A DNA stretch of 64,000 nucleotides from Costus lasius (Eukaryota; Streptophyta; Magnoliopsida; Zingiberales; Costaceae): contig CM050449.1 in the NCBI GenBank assembly GCA_027563935.2, positions 59,351,949-59,415,948 on the forward strand, in the 5' to 3' direction. Of this stretch, positions 10,001 through 22,088 are shown piece after piece. The first letter of the stretch is position 1, and every line of letters starts with the position of its first letter. The position numbers and the translations under genes are program-made. The notes below the pieces were generated by a model, which was given only the letters and a program-made list of their open reading frames with translations, was not told where the DNA came from and did not search any database.

Positions 10001-12507
10001 CTAATGGTTGAGAAATCTCAAACCCATATTATTACAGTGCTTCTCATGCTTCTGCTGCGCCAGAGGCTTGGTAAGCGGGTCTGCCAGATTGTCATCTGTA
10101 TGAACCTTGCAGATTTTGATCTCACCATGATCAATGATCTCCCGGATCAAGTGAAACCTTCTCTGTATGTGCTTGGACTTCTGGTGCGACCGTGGTTCCT
10201 TTGCCTGTGCGATTGCTCCAGTGTTATCACAGAAGATAACCAAAGGATCTGCACTCGAAGGAACAACACCAAGTTCCTGAATGAACTTACGAATCCATAC
10301 TGCCTCCTTGGATGCTTCCGAGGCTGCAACATACTCGGCTTCTGTTGTGGAATCAGCAACGATAGACTGTTTGAAACTTTTCCACACCACTGCTCCTCCA
10401 TTCAAGCTAAAAACATAGCCTGATTGCGATCGGAAATCATCTTGGTCAGACTGGAACGAAGCGTCAGTATATCCATCAATACTGAGTTCTTCCTGACCTC
10501 CATATATCAAGAACATATCTTTGGTCCTCCGAAGATATTTTAAAATGTTCTTGACTGCAATCCAGTGCGCCTGACCTGGATTACTTTGGAATCGACTGGT
10601 CACGCTTAACCCGTAAGCGACGTCTGGGCGAGTACACAACATCGCATACATAATGGATCCAATAGCCGAAGCATAAGGCGTATTGTCCATTTCATCTTTC
10701 TCAGTCTGTGTTTGTGGACACTGACTCTTTGAAAGATTCAGACCATGTCTGACTGGAAGATATCCTCTTTTAGAATTCTCTAAATGAAATCTCTCCAGGA
10801 CTTTATCGATGTAGGTACTCTGGCACAGCCCGAGAAGCCTCTTAGATCTATCCCTGTAGATCTTCACACCTAATACATAGGCAGCTTCTCCTAGATCTTT
10901 CATCTGGAAACATTTTCTTAACCATGCTTTAACAGCATGCAGTTCAGGAATATCGTTTCCAATGATTAAGATATCATCGACGTAGAGGACTAGGAAAGTA
11001 ATCACGCTCCCACTAAACCTCTTATATACACACGGGTCATCTTCATTCTTGATGAAACCAAATTCACAGATTGATTCATCAAAACGAATATTCCAGCTTC
11101 TTGATGCTTGTTTAAGTCCATAAATGGACTTCTTTAACTTGCATATTTTATGACGATCTGATGGAACAGTGAAACCTTCAGGTTGTGTCATATACACATC
11201 CTCATCCAGTTTTCCATTAAGGAAAGCGGTCTTCACATCCATCTGCCAGATCTCATAATCATAATATGCCGCTATCGCGAGAATAATCCGAATAGACTTG
11301 AACATGGCTACAGGAGAGAAAGTTTCATCATAATCTATCCCGTAGATTTGTTTGAAACCTTTCGCAACTAGCCTGCCTTTATAGGTAACCACGTTACCAT
11401 CCATGTCAATCTTCTTCTTGAAGATCCATTTACAGCCTATAGGGATTACTCCCGGAGGCGGATCAACCAAATCCCAGACTTGGTTATCTGACATGGAGTC
11501 CATCTCGGCTCGCATAGCTTCAAGCCATCTAGCTGATTCCGGTCCACTGACCGCATCCGCATAAATAAGGGGTTCATCATGATCAATGATGTAGACTCCG
11601 TCATAGCGCTCAGGCTGTCGACGGATCCTTCCCGATCTTCGCGGTTCCCGTGATATCTGAGCCTCAGGTTGTTCAGTAACCTGTTCTACTGGCTCAGGCT
11701 CATCCAATTGTGCTTGACTACTTTGTCCTTCCTCTGGATTCTCATCCAGCTTTATTTCTCTCCCACTGGCTTCTTGCAGAAGAAATTCCTTCTCAAGAAA
11801 AATTGCCGTCCGAGCAACAAATACCTTGTTCTCTTTGGGATCGTAGAAATAATAACCCTTAGTTTCCTTAGGGTAACCGACAAAGATGCATTTCTCAGAT
11901 CTGCTCTCCAGTTTCCCAGAGGCGAGCTTTTTGACATAAGCCTCGCAACCCCAGATCTTAATAAATGTCAAGCTCGGCTGTTTCCCATACCATAACTCAC
12001 ATGGAGTCTTAGAAACTGCCTTGGATGGCAATCGGCTTAGTACCTTTGCAGCTGTTTCCAGTGCAAATCCCCAAAAGGAGTAAGGTAGAGTAGCCTGACT
12101 CATCATTGACCGAACCATGTCAAGTAAGGTTCTGTTCCTCCTCTCGGACACACCATTCCACTGCGGTGTTCCTGGCGGAGTGAGCTGTGAGATGATCCCA
12201 CACTCCTTCAGATAGTCAGTAAACTCTCGACTTAGGTATTCACCACCTCGATCTGAACGAAGTGCTTTGATATTTCGGCCTAGCTGATTCTGTACTTCAT
12301 TCTTGAACTCTTTGAACTTGTCAAAAGATTCACTTTTTTGTCTCATTAGATAGACATACCCATATCTACTGAAATCATCAGTAAAGGTAATGAAGTATGA
12401 ATAGCCACCTCTGGCATGTTTACTAAATGGCCCACACACATCACTGTGTATAAGGTCAAGTAAACCTGAAGCCTTTGACCTTTGTGAGGAAAAGGAGACT
12501 TCGTCAT
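10001..12507 (-). pseudogene. pol: Copia A integrase, reverse transcriptase, RNase H
   Basis: This is the downstream part of the polyprotein; the open frame starts at 12,532 and runs to the normal stop at 10,001. The integrase core has HSDVCGP (about residue 30), RSDRGGEY (about 93) and GVSERRN (about 129), giving the D, D, E triad. RT follows with WIFKKKIDMDGNV, QMDVKTAFLNG and YVDD (about 517). RNase H has GYTDASFQSDQDD (about 689), STTEAEYVAASEA and FCDNTGAIAQA, and the C-terminus ends MGLRFLNH. The first residues of this frame are an artefact: the true frame joins after a one-base loss at about 12,472. All catalytic motifs look intact. Confidence 0.93.
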
Positions 12508-13884
12508 TTAACCCATTAAACAAGCTTTGCATGTATCAATCTCCTCATAGGAGAATGATCCCAGCAGTCCATGGTCATGCAACCGCTTAATGCGCTTTTT
12601 GTTAATATGGCCTAAACGACTATGCCATAGCAAGGTGCTGTCATCAGTATACTTGGCTTTCTTATTATCAATATTTTGTATAGAACATTCCATGTCCAAC
12701 ATGAATAACCCATTGTTAATTGACCCAGTAGCATAAACAATATTATCAAGAGAAAGACAACACTTTGAAGTCTTGCATTCAAAGGAAAACCCTTTCCTGA
12801 CAAGAGCAGGAATTGAGATAATATTCTTGGTAATGCTAGGTACAAAATAACAATTGTTCAGTTCTAATACAATTCCAGATGGTAATGAGATGTAATAAGT
12901 TCCTACAGCAACAGCAGCAACCCGTGCCCCGTTTCCAACTTGTAGGTCCACCTCATGCTGTCCCACCTGTCTTCTTCTCTTGAGTTCCTGTACATTTGAA
13001 CAAATGTGAACTCCACATGCAGTGTCCAACACCCATGAAATAGAAGAAGAGGATATCATGACTTCAGTCACGAAAATACCTGAGCCAGAAGCGATGCTTC
13101 CCTTCTTGTCTCCTTGGAGCGCTTTGCAGTCCTTTTTCCAGTGACCCAGCTGGCCACAGTGGAAACATCTGTTGTCCTTCGACCGCTTCACCTTTTGTTT
13201 CAGAGCCTTGTTGTAATTCTTGACAGGGGCTTTGCCCTTCTTCCCCTTCTTCTTGTTCCTAGAAGGAAACATCAAGACAGAGGTTGAAGGCTTTCCCTTT
13301 AGAGTTTTCTCTGTAGTCAAGAGCATATTCAGCAACTCTGCCGGTGTACAGTCGATCTTGTTCATATTAAAATTAATAATGAACGGATCGAAAGAGGCTG
13401 GGAGAGACTGCAGAATAATGTCTACAGCAAGCTCCTGATTGATGGTATGCCCCAGTTTCTCTAGAGCCTCTTTGTGCCCAATCATCTTGAGCACATGAGC
13501 TCCCACTGGACTCCCTTCAGCCAGTTGGCTCTGAAAGAAAAGCTTGGTCAAATTATAGCGTTCAGTCCTCGCCTGTGCAGCATACAGCATCTTGAGGTTT
13601 GCTATAATTTCTATAGCAGATAGATCCTCATGCTGACGCTGCAGCTGTGGCGTCATAGACGCTAGCATCAGGCAAGCGACATCAATGCTATCATTGACAT
13701 GCTTTTCATAGGCATCCCGTACCGCCCTTGCGGCGTTCGGAGCGGGTTGAGGCGGTATAACCGTCTCGAGGACATACAGTTTCCTCTCAGCCTTAAGAAC
13801 AATCTTAAGGTGTCCGTACCAGTCTGAGAAGTTTGGCCCAGCAAACTTCTCCCTTTCCAGTAGGGATCGCACATTGAAGCTCAT
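12508..13884 (-). pseudogene. gag-pol: Copia A gag, protease, integrase zinc domain
   Basis: Starts with ATG (MSFNVRSLLEREKFAGPNF). Gag capsid region, then a CCHC zinc knuckle CFHCGQLGHWKKDC (about residue 240). The protease has LDTACGVHICSN (about 285) in place of the D-S/T-G form, as in the C and D copies. The integrase zinc domain has WHSRLGHI..CKACLMG. A lysine codon has become TAA at 12,508-12,510, ending the frame inside integrase, and a C lost near 12,472 shifts the rest. Both lesions lie within 40 bp. C and D are intact at these two sites, so these are private mutations. Confidence 0.93.
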
Positions 13885-15792
13885 GGTGTTTGTTGCTGCA
13901 GGAATCTACAACAATGCAAGAACAACAAGGTCAGTATCAATGTTTAGAATCAATCCAGGACTTAAGAAAGATTCTTTTCTCACTATTTTATCTGGCTGAA
14001 AAATCCAGCAAAACAGCCCGAAAGAGTAAAACTCTTTTAGTGAGATGGGATCCAGATTTCATACTTGGTCTCCGCATCCCGCTCAGGCGAGATAAGATGC
14101 ACAGAGAGTACAAGCACTAATTTCTGGTAGGCTGTCCCTACCAATCGCCAACCCGTGCGATTCCCCTTCATCTGGGCAATCCAGCAGACTGTGCCAACTG
14201 AGTTGGTACAACACAGTCTCTGATCCCACAGATGGCTGCCTCCATATAGCTACCATATGCCCCACATATGTAGCCTACATGGTCAAGCTGACCCGACCTA
14301 CTCCCTGGACCACCATGTGCTATGCTGAGCAACGAGAAGCGATAAATCCCTTCTCTGTAACACGCAGGTGAAATCACACACCGTCTGAAGATAGATGGAC
14401 GTGCCCACTGAGTGGGTACAACACGGCTCCAACGATAGTCAGAACAGTGAGGTTTCGCGTCAGAAGGCTATCGAGCTTGATATTTTAGCGTTAGATTTTA
14501 ACGGTCTTTTATCTTCTTAACTATCATGCAAAACCTATGGTGATAGCAGAAGATAAATAAATCATGCAAGTCTAATTATTCAAACAATAAAAAGAAAGCA
14601 TGATGATCTTATGTGGTAAACGCCCATTAAGCCTAGGTAAGACCTTAAGTTAACTTAAGCCTTCACTTGAGCTCTTCTTGGGTCTTTTGCCTCTCATCTG
14701 GCCCAGCCCAGGGCCATAGCGCCCAGTGCAGCTCAGGTGCGCCCACCAGGTAAAGGCACCTGTCATAGGGTCAAACCCTAGTCCTCCCACCTGGTCAAGC
14801 CACTACTACATGCGCCTCTGCCAAGTGTGCTCAGTGCTCTTGTCTGATTGAATTACAATGTAATCTATCTAGACAAGATTGACACGCAGGTCAATTACAT
14901 TTCATAAATTAATTAAAATGTGATGCGCAGATCACAATAATAATAATTTACAATTTTTTAATCCAGGCACGCAGGCCCCAGCACAGCACACATTAAAACA
15001 GGCAGCCCACATAAGATGAAATAGACAAGCATCATGGCATCCAATCAACATGTGATCCATCAACAAAATAGAATTTTCAAAATCCCATTGGAATCAATTT
15101 TATTTGTCTTATGTGCCCTACTACCTTACAACGGTCCATTAATAGGGATCCACTCATCATCTCTAGTCAGATCCACTGCCCTTGCATGCACCAAGTCCTA
15201 ACTGACTTGAGTTGACCTAATGGTCAACCATGCATGCGACAAGGGCTGAACAACCATCATGAGTTCTGGCAAGCGGGTGTGACCCCGGGCCTAACTCAAG
15301 TGCGTTCACTGGTTATCTCAACCAGACCTCGCTACACGCCTATCTGCAGTCGACCTATAGCCACCTTATGCTTGCGCATAGGTGCCATCTGGTCGAACCA
15401 TCTAGGCTGTCAGATGGTCTGATCAGACTATTTGGATCTTACCTAGAGGATGACTTCAACCCTATCAACCCGTCTAAGGGTTTATAGTAGGCGCCTATAG
15501 ATCTATGTGAGGGGGCGCGCAAGATGATAGTTTTGGTAAAAACATCTTCAACAAGCGCAAACAAAGAACATGCGCAACTTAAGAAAAACAAGATACATGT
15601 AATATCTAGCATGTTAATCTTCGCATGTTGATAACCCTTAGATCTATGCATAAGCGCAAACAACTTGTAGCAATGATACAAGCGCAAACAAAGTATGTAA
15701 AGATAGCATCAAGTAAGCGCATGTAAACATGGCATCATATATGGATCACAATCAGATCAAAGCAATCATATAGATTCATACCGAAAACCCAT
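13885..15792 (-). other. Untranslated leader of copia A
   Basis: About 1.9 kb lies between the primer-binding site and gag, with no recognisable gene. It is shared with D (57,522-59,395) and in pieces with C (51,431-51,946 and 61,080-62,073). Long leaders are typical of BARE/Angela elements and may hold packaging and translation signals. Short frames here are not conserved between copies. Confidence 0.8.
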
Positions 15793-15804
15793 GCTCTGAT
15801 ACCA
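15793..15804 (-). promoter_or_regulatory. Primer-binding site of copia A (initiator tRNA-Met)
   Basis: On the minus strand TGGTATCAGAGC follows the 5' LTR after a 2-nt AT spacer. It is the complement of the 3' end of plant initiator tRNA-Met. Confidence 0.95.
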
Positions 15805-15806
15805 AT

Positions 15807-17510
15807 TGAAAAGTCCCCTTCAAGGGGGAGCGAAAGGGGTTGAAACCCTAAGCATGCGCAATTTCAAAACTTGCATGGGCGGAATTAGGGTTTCCATAGG
15901 ATCGCATGTAGTATGTCTATATAATCAACTTTGATTCATTTCATAGATCAAGAGAAGATCTCACCATGGCCATGAGTGGATGGCGATTTGGAAGCAAGAG
16001 GGCGAATTGGCTCTCCTCCAAAGAAGACGCACACAAAGGTGATGATGGCTTCCTCCTTGCGCAATTCTTGTGCTAGCAAAAATGCCAAGTTATCCTTTCG
16101 TATGGAGGAGATGAGATGATCCTCTCTTTTCCGAAAGCTCTCCTCTTCGTCTCGACGATACACCACACATGAGAGAGCTTCGAAGACAAGAGGCATTTAG
16201 GCAAATTGGCGTTTAGGCGTTAGGCGTTACAAGACTTCCAAAATTGGAAAGTCATGAAGCCATGCGCTTATGTCATGTGAACCCATCCAAAACGCCAATT
16301 CAATTGAACCATGCGTTCACATATGTGAACCGGTTCAATTGTGTTCGGTCCAATTGCAATTGGTTCAAAGACCAAATTGAACCAAGCCAAGCCATGGTCT
16401 AAATCTCATATGAACCATGAAGGTTCAAGATCTAACCGTACATCTCTCGATGCTCTTGATCTCACCGATCCAGCATCAATACTCTCGATCGAAGCTTACC
16501 GATCTCAAGCCCTAATCAATCAAACATGATCAGACCAGATCTCACTTACAATCAGAGTTTAAACTCCTTTTAAACTGAACCCAAACAATTCAGTCCACAC
16601 GATCTGACTTAAGTAAGCCATATCATCAAATTGTGCGACCCTAAGGGTTTCCTTTAAATGTCGGTAACGATAACTTACGTTATCACAATCAGTGAGGGGT
16701 ATCTAGCAACACATCACTGTCTCCCGATATAAAGGAAAGAGTCTTCCAAGACTACACCCAAACCACAGCACAAGTGTGAATCCACTTCACTAGGCATACA
16801 TGTTTCCTTTGCCACTGGATATTCTTATTGGACAAGCGTGTCAAGCCTGTAGCTCTAATATGATGAGCATGATTAGATCAGATGAACATAGTCACCTGGG
16901 TATGGCCATACACTTTCTCAATCACCTCATTCGGGGGGGGGGGGGGCCCTTTAGAACATCACACTCCTTAAACATGGAGACGGCAATCCTATATCTATCA
17001 CTAGTGTCCTAACCTGACTCATGATCATTATCCAAGATAGTCTATAACCATTATGTTTCAAATGATATTGAACTACCTCAAAACAATGACAATCATTATT
17101 TAGAAACACAAGTGATCTCAAGTCAGAGGACATGTGCCACTTGTTGCAAACAAGGATTATTCACATTGTGACAAGCAATCGAATATCCTAGTAGGGTCTG
17201 TCCAGTACATCCAATGTACCCATGAGTCTACATCTTATTCCATGCTCGAAGCATCCTATAAGATTAGAACACATATTAGTCTCAATCATATCAAGGCTGT
17301 CTCATATTCACCAAGATATCTCGACTAAGGACATTACAGCATGTCAGCCTAGCTAAACAGCTTTGAGACATTATTCAGAAGCACACTTATTGCAGCAGAC
17401 AATGTAGCAAACTGAATAACAACCATTGCCTTTATAAACATAAGAGTTTATACATGATACGGAAAGAATCCCAAGGCCTCAAACATTAGCCTTAAGGGCA
17501 TACCCCAACA
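15807..17510 (-). repeat. 5' LTR of copia A
   Basis: 1,704 bp, nearly identical to 8,283-9,980. Most of the length difference is a longer G-run at 16,933-16,946. It ends TTTTCA on the minus strand two bases before the primer-binding site. Confidence 0.95.
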
Positions 17511-17838
17511 ATGAATCCATAGATCGAGTCTATTTGTCAAACGTGGAGATCTTGCACGAAAGTGAAGATCAGAACGTTGGAGATCTATGAGTAAAGCTAG
17601 TGTCGATGCCCGCTAGAGATTATCATCTAGTCATAAAAATTAAAGTGAACGAAATCCTAGTCCCAGCTTCTCTCTCTGATAATTCTGTTTTAGCGCTTTG
17701 GTCTTCGTTTGCTAGTTTACACTCTTTTGATTGCCTAGATAGTGAAAAATCAATTATTCGGTACTCAGCAGCATAGGTCCCTGTGGATTCGATACTTTCT
17801 TTATTACTTTGAGTATCCGTACACTTGCGTACACAACA
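17511..17838 (+). mobile_element. Athila1 3' LTR, second part, with target duplication
   Basis: It begins with the ATGAA duplication (17,511-17,515) and continues the Athila LTR. It matches 47-583 but lacks two blocks, so hairpins 2-5 of the array are gone and only hairpin 1 (near 17,548-17,570) remains. It ends CACAACA and is followed by AGTTTTT. Confidence 0.75.
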
Positions 17839-18557
17839 AGTTTTTACTTCAATTTGGAGCTCTGGATCAAAAGTTGTGGTCCGCGCAAGTTTCGGCCTTG
17901 AAAAACTCGCATTTTTGACTTGGAATTACGGCCGTAATGGATTTTACGGCCATGCCGTAATTTTTGCGCTGTGAATTATTTGTCAACATTACGACCCGTA
18001 AAAATGTTTATGGCTGTGCCGTATTTGCTTTTGTAAGTTTATGGACCAAAATATGGCTCTTAAAGATTATTACGGCAGTGTCATAATCTCTAAAATCTCT
18101 CGGGTGGAAAATCATCTGTCATTACGGCAGTGTAAAGCTTGTTACGGCAGTGCCGTAATTGCCATGAAAACTTTGGTTGAAATCTTCCCAAATTACGGCA
18201 CCATAAAGATGTTTACAACGGTGCCGTAATCTCATGAAATTCTCTGTGTTGAAAAACTCCAAATTACGGTACCGTAAAGTTCATGTTCGGGGTGCCGTAA
18301 TTTTCCCTGAAGCTCTGATTCTTCTGAAATTTTATGTGTGATCTTCTCTTGATGATGGGAACTATTTCATGCCTTTGATTTTGCTCGAAAAGATCTCAAA
18401 ATAGTGTCTTTTTACCTGAAAATCATGAAAAACCAAAATAGAAGTAGTCTTCGCAATATTTGATGAATTCAGCATAAAAACAAGTAAAAGATCCTCAATT
18501 TAGCATGAAAAGATATCTAAAATGATACAAAATATACTATATATTTTGGTGTCATCA
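17839..18557 (-). mobile_element. Athila2 3' LTR, truncated
   Basis: On the minus strand this is the first ~710 bp of the Athila2 LTR, starting TGATGACACC at 18,557. It matches 29,383-30,093 of the 5' LTR closely. It stops abruptly against oppositely oriented Athila1 LTR, best explained by Athila1 having inserted here, with the remaining ~1.16 kb of this LTR lying left of the window. Confidence 0.75.
17930..18305 (-). repeat. Palindromic TACGG/CCGTA module array (Athila2 3' LTR)
   Basis: About six tandem modules of 60-73 bp each carry an ATTACGG..CCGTAA-type arm and a TTTACGG..TGCCGTAAT-type arm separated by A/T-rich spacers. It is the copy of the array at 29,455-29,842, with independent decay of several CG sites. 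Confidence 0.8.
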
Positions 18558-18638
18558 AAATACATCAGGCTCAAACTTTGCTTGTCCTCAAGCAAAAATA
18601 AAAATTTGATTAAAAGGATAACCTTTTCATGCTCAATG
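18558..18638 (-). other. Athila2 3' end, polypurine region
   Basis: On the minus strand it holds the TTGCTTG-AGGA-CAAGCAA inverted repeat (about 18,577-18,594) and the tract leading to the LTR start. It continues at 20,269 after a solo LTR. It matches Athila1 6,755-6,846 in reverse. Confidence 0.8.
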
Positions 18639-20263
18639 TGTTGGGGTATGCCCTTAAGGCTAATGTTTGAGGCCTTGGGCTGTTATCAGTATCATGTATA
18701 AACTATGTATATGTTTATAAAGGCAATTGTTGTTATTCAGATTGTTACATTATCTGCTGCTGTATGTATACTTCTGAATAATGTCTCATTGGTGTTTCAG
18801 GTGGCTGACATGCGGTATTGTCCTTAGTCGAGATATCTTGGTGAACATGAGACAGCCTTGATATGATGGAGACTAATATGTGTTCTAATCTTATAGGATG
18901 CTTCGAGCATGGAATAAGATTTAGACGCATAGGTGCATTGGATGTACTGGACTGACCCTACTTAGGATATTCAGTTTTTGTCACAATGTGAATAATCCTT
19001 ATAAATTAGCAAGTGGTATACTCCCTCTGACTTGAGATCACTTGTGTTTCTAAATGATGATTGACATTGTTTTGAGGTAGTTCAATATCATTTGAAAGAT
19101 AATGGTTAAGGATTATCTTGGATGGTGGGCATGACTCATGTTAGGACACTGGTGATAGATATAGGATTGCCTCTCCTAGTTGGAGTGTGATGTTCTAAAG
19201 GGCCCCCCTGGATGAGATGGTTGAGAAAGTGTATGGCCATACCCAGATGACTATGTTCATCTGATCTAACCATTCTCATCATGTTGGAATTACAGGCTTG
19301 ACAGGCTTGTCCAATGAGAACGTCCAGTGGCAAAGGGAACATGTATGCCGAGTGAATTGGATTCACACTTGTGCTATGGTTTGGGTGTAGTCTTGGAAGA
19401 CTCTTTCCTTCATATCGGGAGACAGTGATGTGTTGCTATATACCCCTCTCTGATCGTGATAACATAAGTTATCGTTACCGACATTGAAGGAAACCCATAG
19501 GGTCGCACAATTTGATGATATGGCTTACTTATGTCAGATCGTGTGGACTGAATTGTTCTGGTTCAGTTTAAAGGAATTTAAACTCTGATTGGAAGTGAGA
19601 TCTGGTCTGATCATGTTTGATTGATTAGGGCTTGAGATCGGTAAGCTTCGATCGAGAGAATTGATGCTTGATCATAGAGATCAAGAGGGTCGAGAGATGT
19701 GTGGTTAGATCTTGAACCATTTGGCTTAAAGAGATCAAGACCATGGTGGGTTCGATTTGGTCTTTGAACCAAATAGAATTGATCCGGTTCACTTGGTGAA
19801 CGCATGGTTCAATTGAGAGAGGAGTTATCGATGGCTTCAAGTGGAGTTAAACATGGGGTTATGGACTTACTATTTTTGGAAGCCGTTTTCTTTGAGAAAA
19901 CGCCCCATGTTCGAACGCCTATCTCTCTCTCGCCCCCTCTCCTCTCGTGTGGATGATCTTCACGACAAGAGGAAGTTCGGCCAGCAAAAGGGAGAAAGAC
20001 ATCTCCTCATACACGATCTAGGACTCCTTGGATCTTTGCTAGCACAAGGAATACAAGGAAGAAGTCATCATCTTCTTGTGTGCGATTTCCTTTGGAGAAG
20101 AGCCGCTCACCCTTTCTTCTTCCAAGTCGCCACTCGATCAATGGCAATGGTAACGCATTTTTTATGGTTGCTCATATTATCTTGCCTCTCGATCCTATCA
20201 AACCTAGTTTTTCGCCTATGCAAGATCTCCTAGATGCGCATGTGAACTAGGGTTTGACTTTCA
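18639..20263 (+). mobile_element. Solo copia LTR 1, TSD CAATG
   Basis: It starts TGTTGGGGTATGCCC and ends GACTTTCA, flanked by CAATG at 18,634-18,638 and 20,264-20,268. No internal region remains, so it is a solo LTR formed by recombination between two LTRs. It is the most diverged copia LTR here and has lost the terminal CCCCT/AGGGG hairpin. Confidence 0.93.
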
Positions 20264-20268
20264 CAATG

Positions 20269-20399
20269 AATTTCTAAAATACAACCTATCAATGAAAAAT
20301 TTCACCAATTGATTTACAAAACTTCAAATAAATATATCATCCTTATAACTCAACCCTCTAGATCCACAATTCAATCAAATAAAACTTTGCAACTTGTAT
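20269..20399 (-). other. Athila2 3' untranslated segment between two solo LTRs
   Basis: This 131-bp stretch matches the reverse complement of Athila1 around 6,640-6,770 and joins 18,558-18,638 to 22,089 onward. It is A/T-rich and non-coding. Confidence 0.8.
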
Positions 20400-22083
20400 T
20401 GTTGGGGTATGCCCTTAAGGCTAATGTTTGAGGCCTTGGGAATGTATCAGTATCATGTAATAAACTCTTATGTTTATAAAGGCATGGTTGTTATTCAGTT
20501 TGTTACATTGTCTGCTGCAATAAGTGTACTTCTGAATAATGTCTCAGTACTGTTCAGCTAGGCTGACATGCAGTTAAGTCCTTAGTCGAGATATCTTGGT
20601 GAACATGAGACAGCCTTGATATGGTTAAGACTAATGTGTGTTCTAATCTTATAGGATGCTTCGAGCATGGAATAAGATGTAGACTCATGGGTACATTGGA
20701 TGTACTGGACAGACCCTACTAGGATATTCAATTGCTTGTCACAATGTGAATAATCCTTGTTTGCGACAAGTGGCACATGTCCTCTGACTTGAGATCACTT
20801 GTGTTTCTAAATGATGATTGTCATTGTTTTGAGGTAGTTCAATATCATTTGAAACATAATGATTATAGACTATCTTGGATGGTGAGCTTGAGTCAGGTTA
20901 GGGCACTAGTGATAGACATAGGATTGCCGTCTCCTTGTTTAAGGAGTGTGATGTTCTAAAGGGGCCCCCTGGATGAGATGATTGAGAATAGTGTATGGCC
21001 ATACCCAGGTGACTATGTTCATCTGATCTAATCGTGCTCATCATATTGGAGCTACAAGCTTGACACGCTTGTCCAATAAGAACATCCAGTGACAAAGGAT
21101 ATTTGCATGCCTGGTGAAGTGGATTCACACTTGTGCTGTGGTTTGGGTGTAGTCTTGGAAGACTCTTTCCTTTATATCGGGAGACAGTGATGTGTTGCTA
21201 GATACCCCTCACTGATCGTGATAACGTGAGTTATCATTACCGACATTTAAAGGAAACCCTTCGGGTCGCACAATTTGATGATATGGCTTACTTAAGTCAG
21301 ATCGAGTGGACTGAATTATTTCGGTTCAGTTTAAAGGGATTTAATCTCTGATTGTAAGTGAGATCTGGTCTGATCATGTTTGATTGGTTAGGGCTTGAGA
21401 TCGGTAAGCTTAGATCGAGAGAGTTGATGCTAGATCAGTGAGATCAGGAGCATCAGGAGATGAACGGTCAGATCTTGAACCTTAGGGTTTGATTTTATCT
21501 TGACCAATGCTTGGGCTGATTTGGTTTGGTCATTGAACCAAATACATTGAACCGGCTCATATGTGAGCGCATGGTTCATATGGGAGAAGAGATATGTGTT
21601 TGGTTCATTTCATGTGAACGCATAACGCATGCATTGAAGCTTTGCTATTTTTGGAATTCGGTTTCCAAAGTGGTGAACGTCCCCACGTTCGTGAAAACGC
21701 TTCTCTAACTCTTGTCTTCCGTTGGCTCTCGACGACACACTCTCTTGCGTGGTGTAGGTCGACGACAAGAAGGATCGGCCGAGTGAGAGTTCATCATTCC
21801 CTTCCATTCGTGAAGAAAGCCTTGGAGCCTTGCTAGCACAAGTAGCGCCAAGGAAGTGGGCGATCACTCATCTTGTGTGCGTGTCTTTGGAGGAGATCAG
21901 ATTTGTTCTCTACTTCCAAGTCGCCATCCTTGCTCATGGCTATGGTATGATCTCCTTAGATCTAAACAATACCTTAAGTTGATCATATGTTTCTATTTGC
22001 GGTCCTTGAAGCCCTTGATTCCGCCATGCTTTTCATATACGCATGTCTTAGGGTTTCGCCCCCCTCTCGAAAGGGGTCCTGCA
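20400..22083 (+). mobile_element. Solo copia LTR 2, TSD TGTAT
   Basis: 1,684 bp, TGTTGGGG...TCCTGCA, flanked by TGTAT at 20,395-20,399 and 22,084-22,088. No internal sequence. The terminal CCCCT/AAGGGG inverted repeat is present near 22,061-22,077. Confidence 0.93.
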
Positions 22084-22088
22084 TGTAT

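Larger units (their letters stand above)
8283..17510 (-). mobile_element. Full-length copia retrotransposon A (Angela/BARE-like)
   Basis: This is a complete element read on the minus strand: 5' LTR 15,807-17,510, initiator tRNA-Met primer-binding site, leader, gag-protease-integrase-RT-RNase H, polypurine tract and 3' LTR 8,283-9,980. Perfect 5-bp duplications flank it. The LTRs differ at roughly 15 sites by eye (about 0.9%) plus a G-run length change, so the insertion is young but not the newest. The polyprotein has one stop and one frameshift. The pol order (integrase before RT), tRNA primer and LTR start TGTTGGGGTATGCCC indicate Ty1/copia of the Angela/BARE type. Confidence 0.95.

Noticed and set aside
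10004..10423. 139-codon plus-strand frame over copia RNase H (also at 34,681 and 53,529)
   Set aside because: It is the shadow of the conserved RNase H coding sequence on the opposite strand.
15793..15804. tRNA gene at the TGGTATCAGAGC sites
   Set aside because: Only the 12-nt tRNA 3'-end complement is present, next to LTR ends. These are primer-binding sites.
19841..20233. 130-codon plus-strand frame in solo LTR 1 as a host gene
   Set aside because: It lies wholly inside an LTR, aligns with non-coding LTR sequence of the other copies and has no domain.
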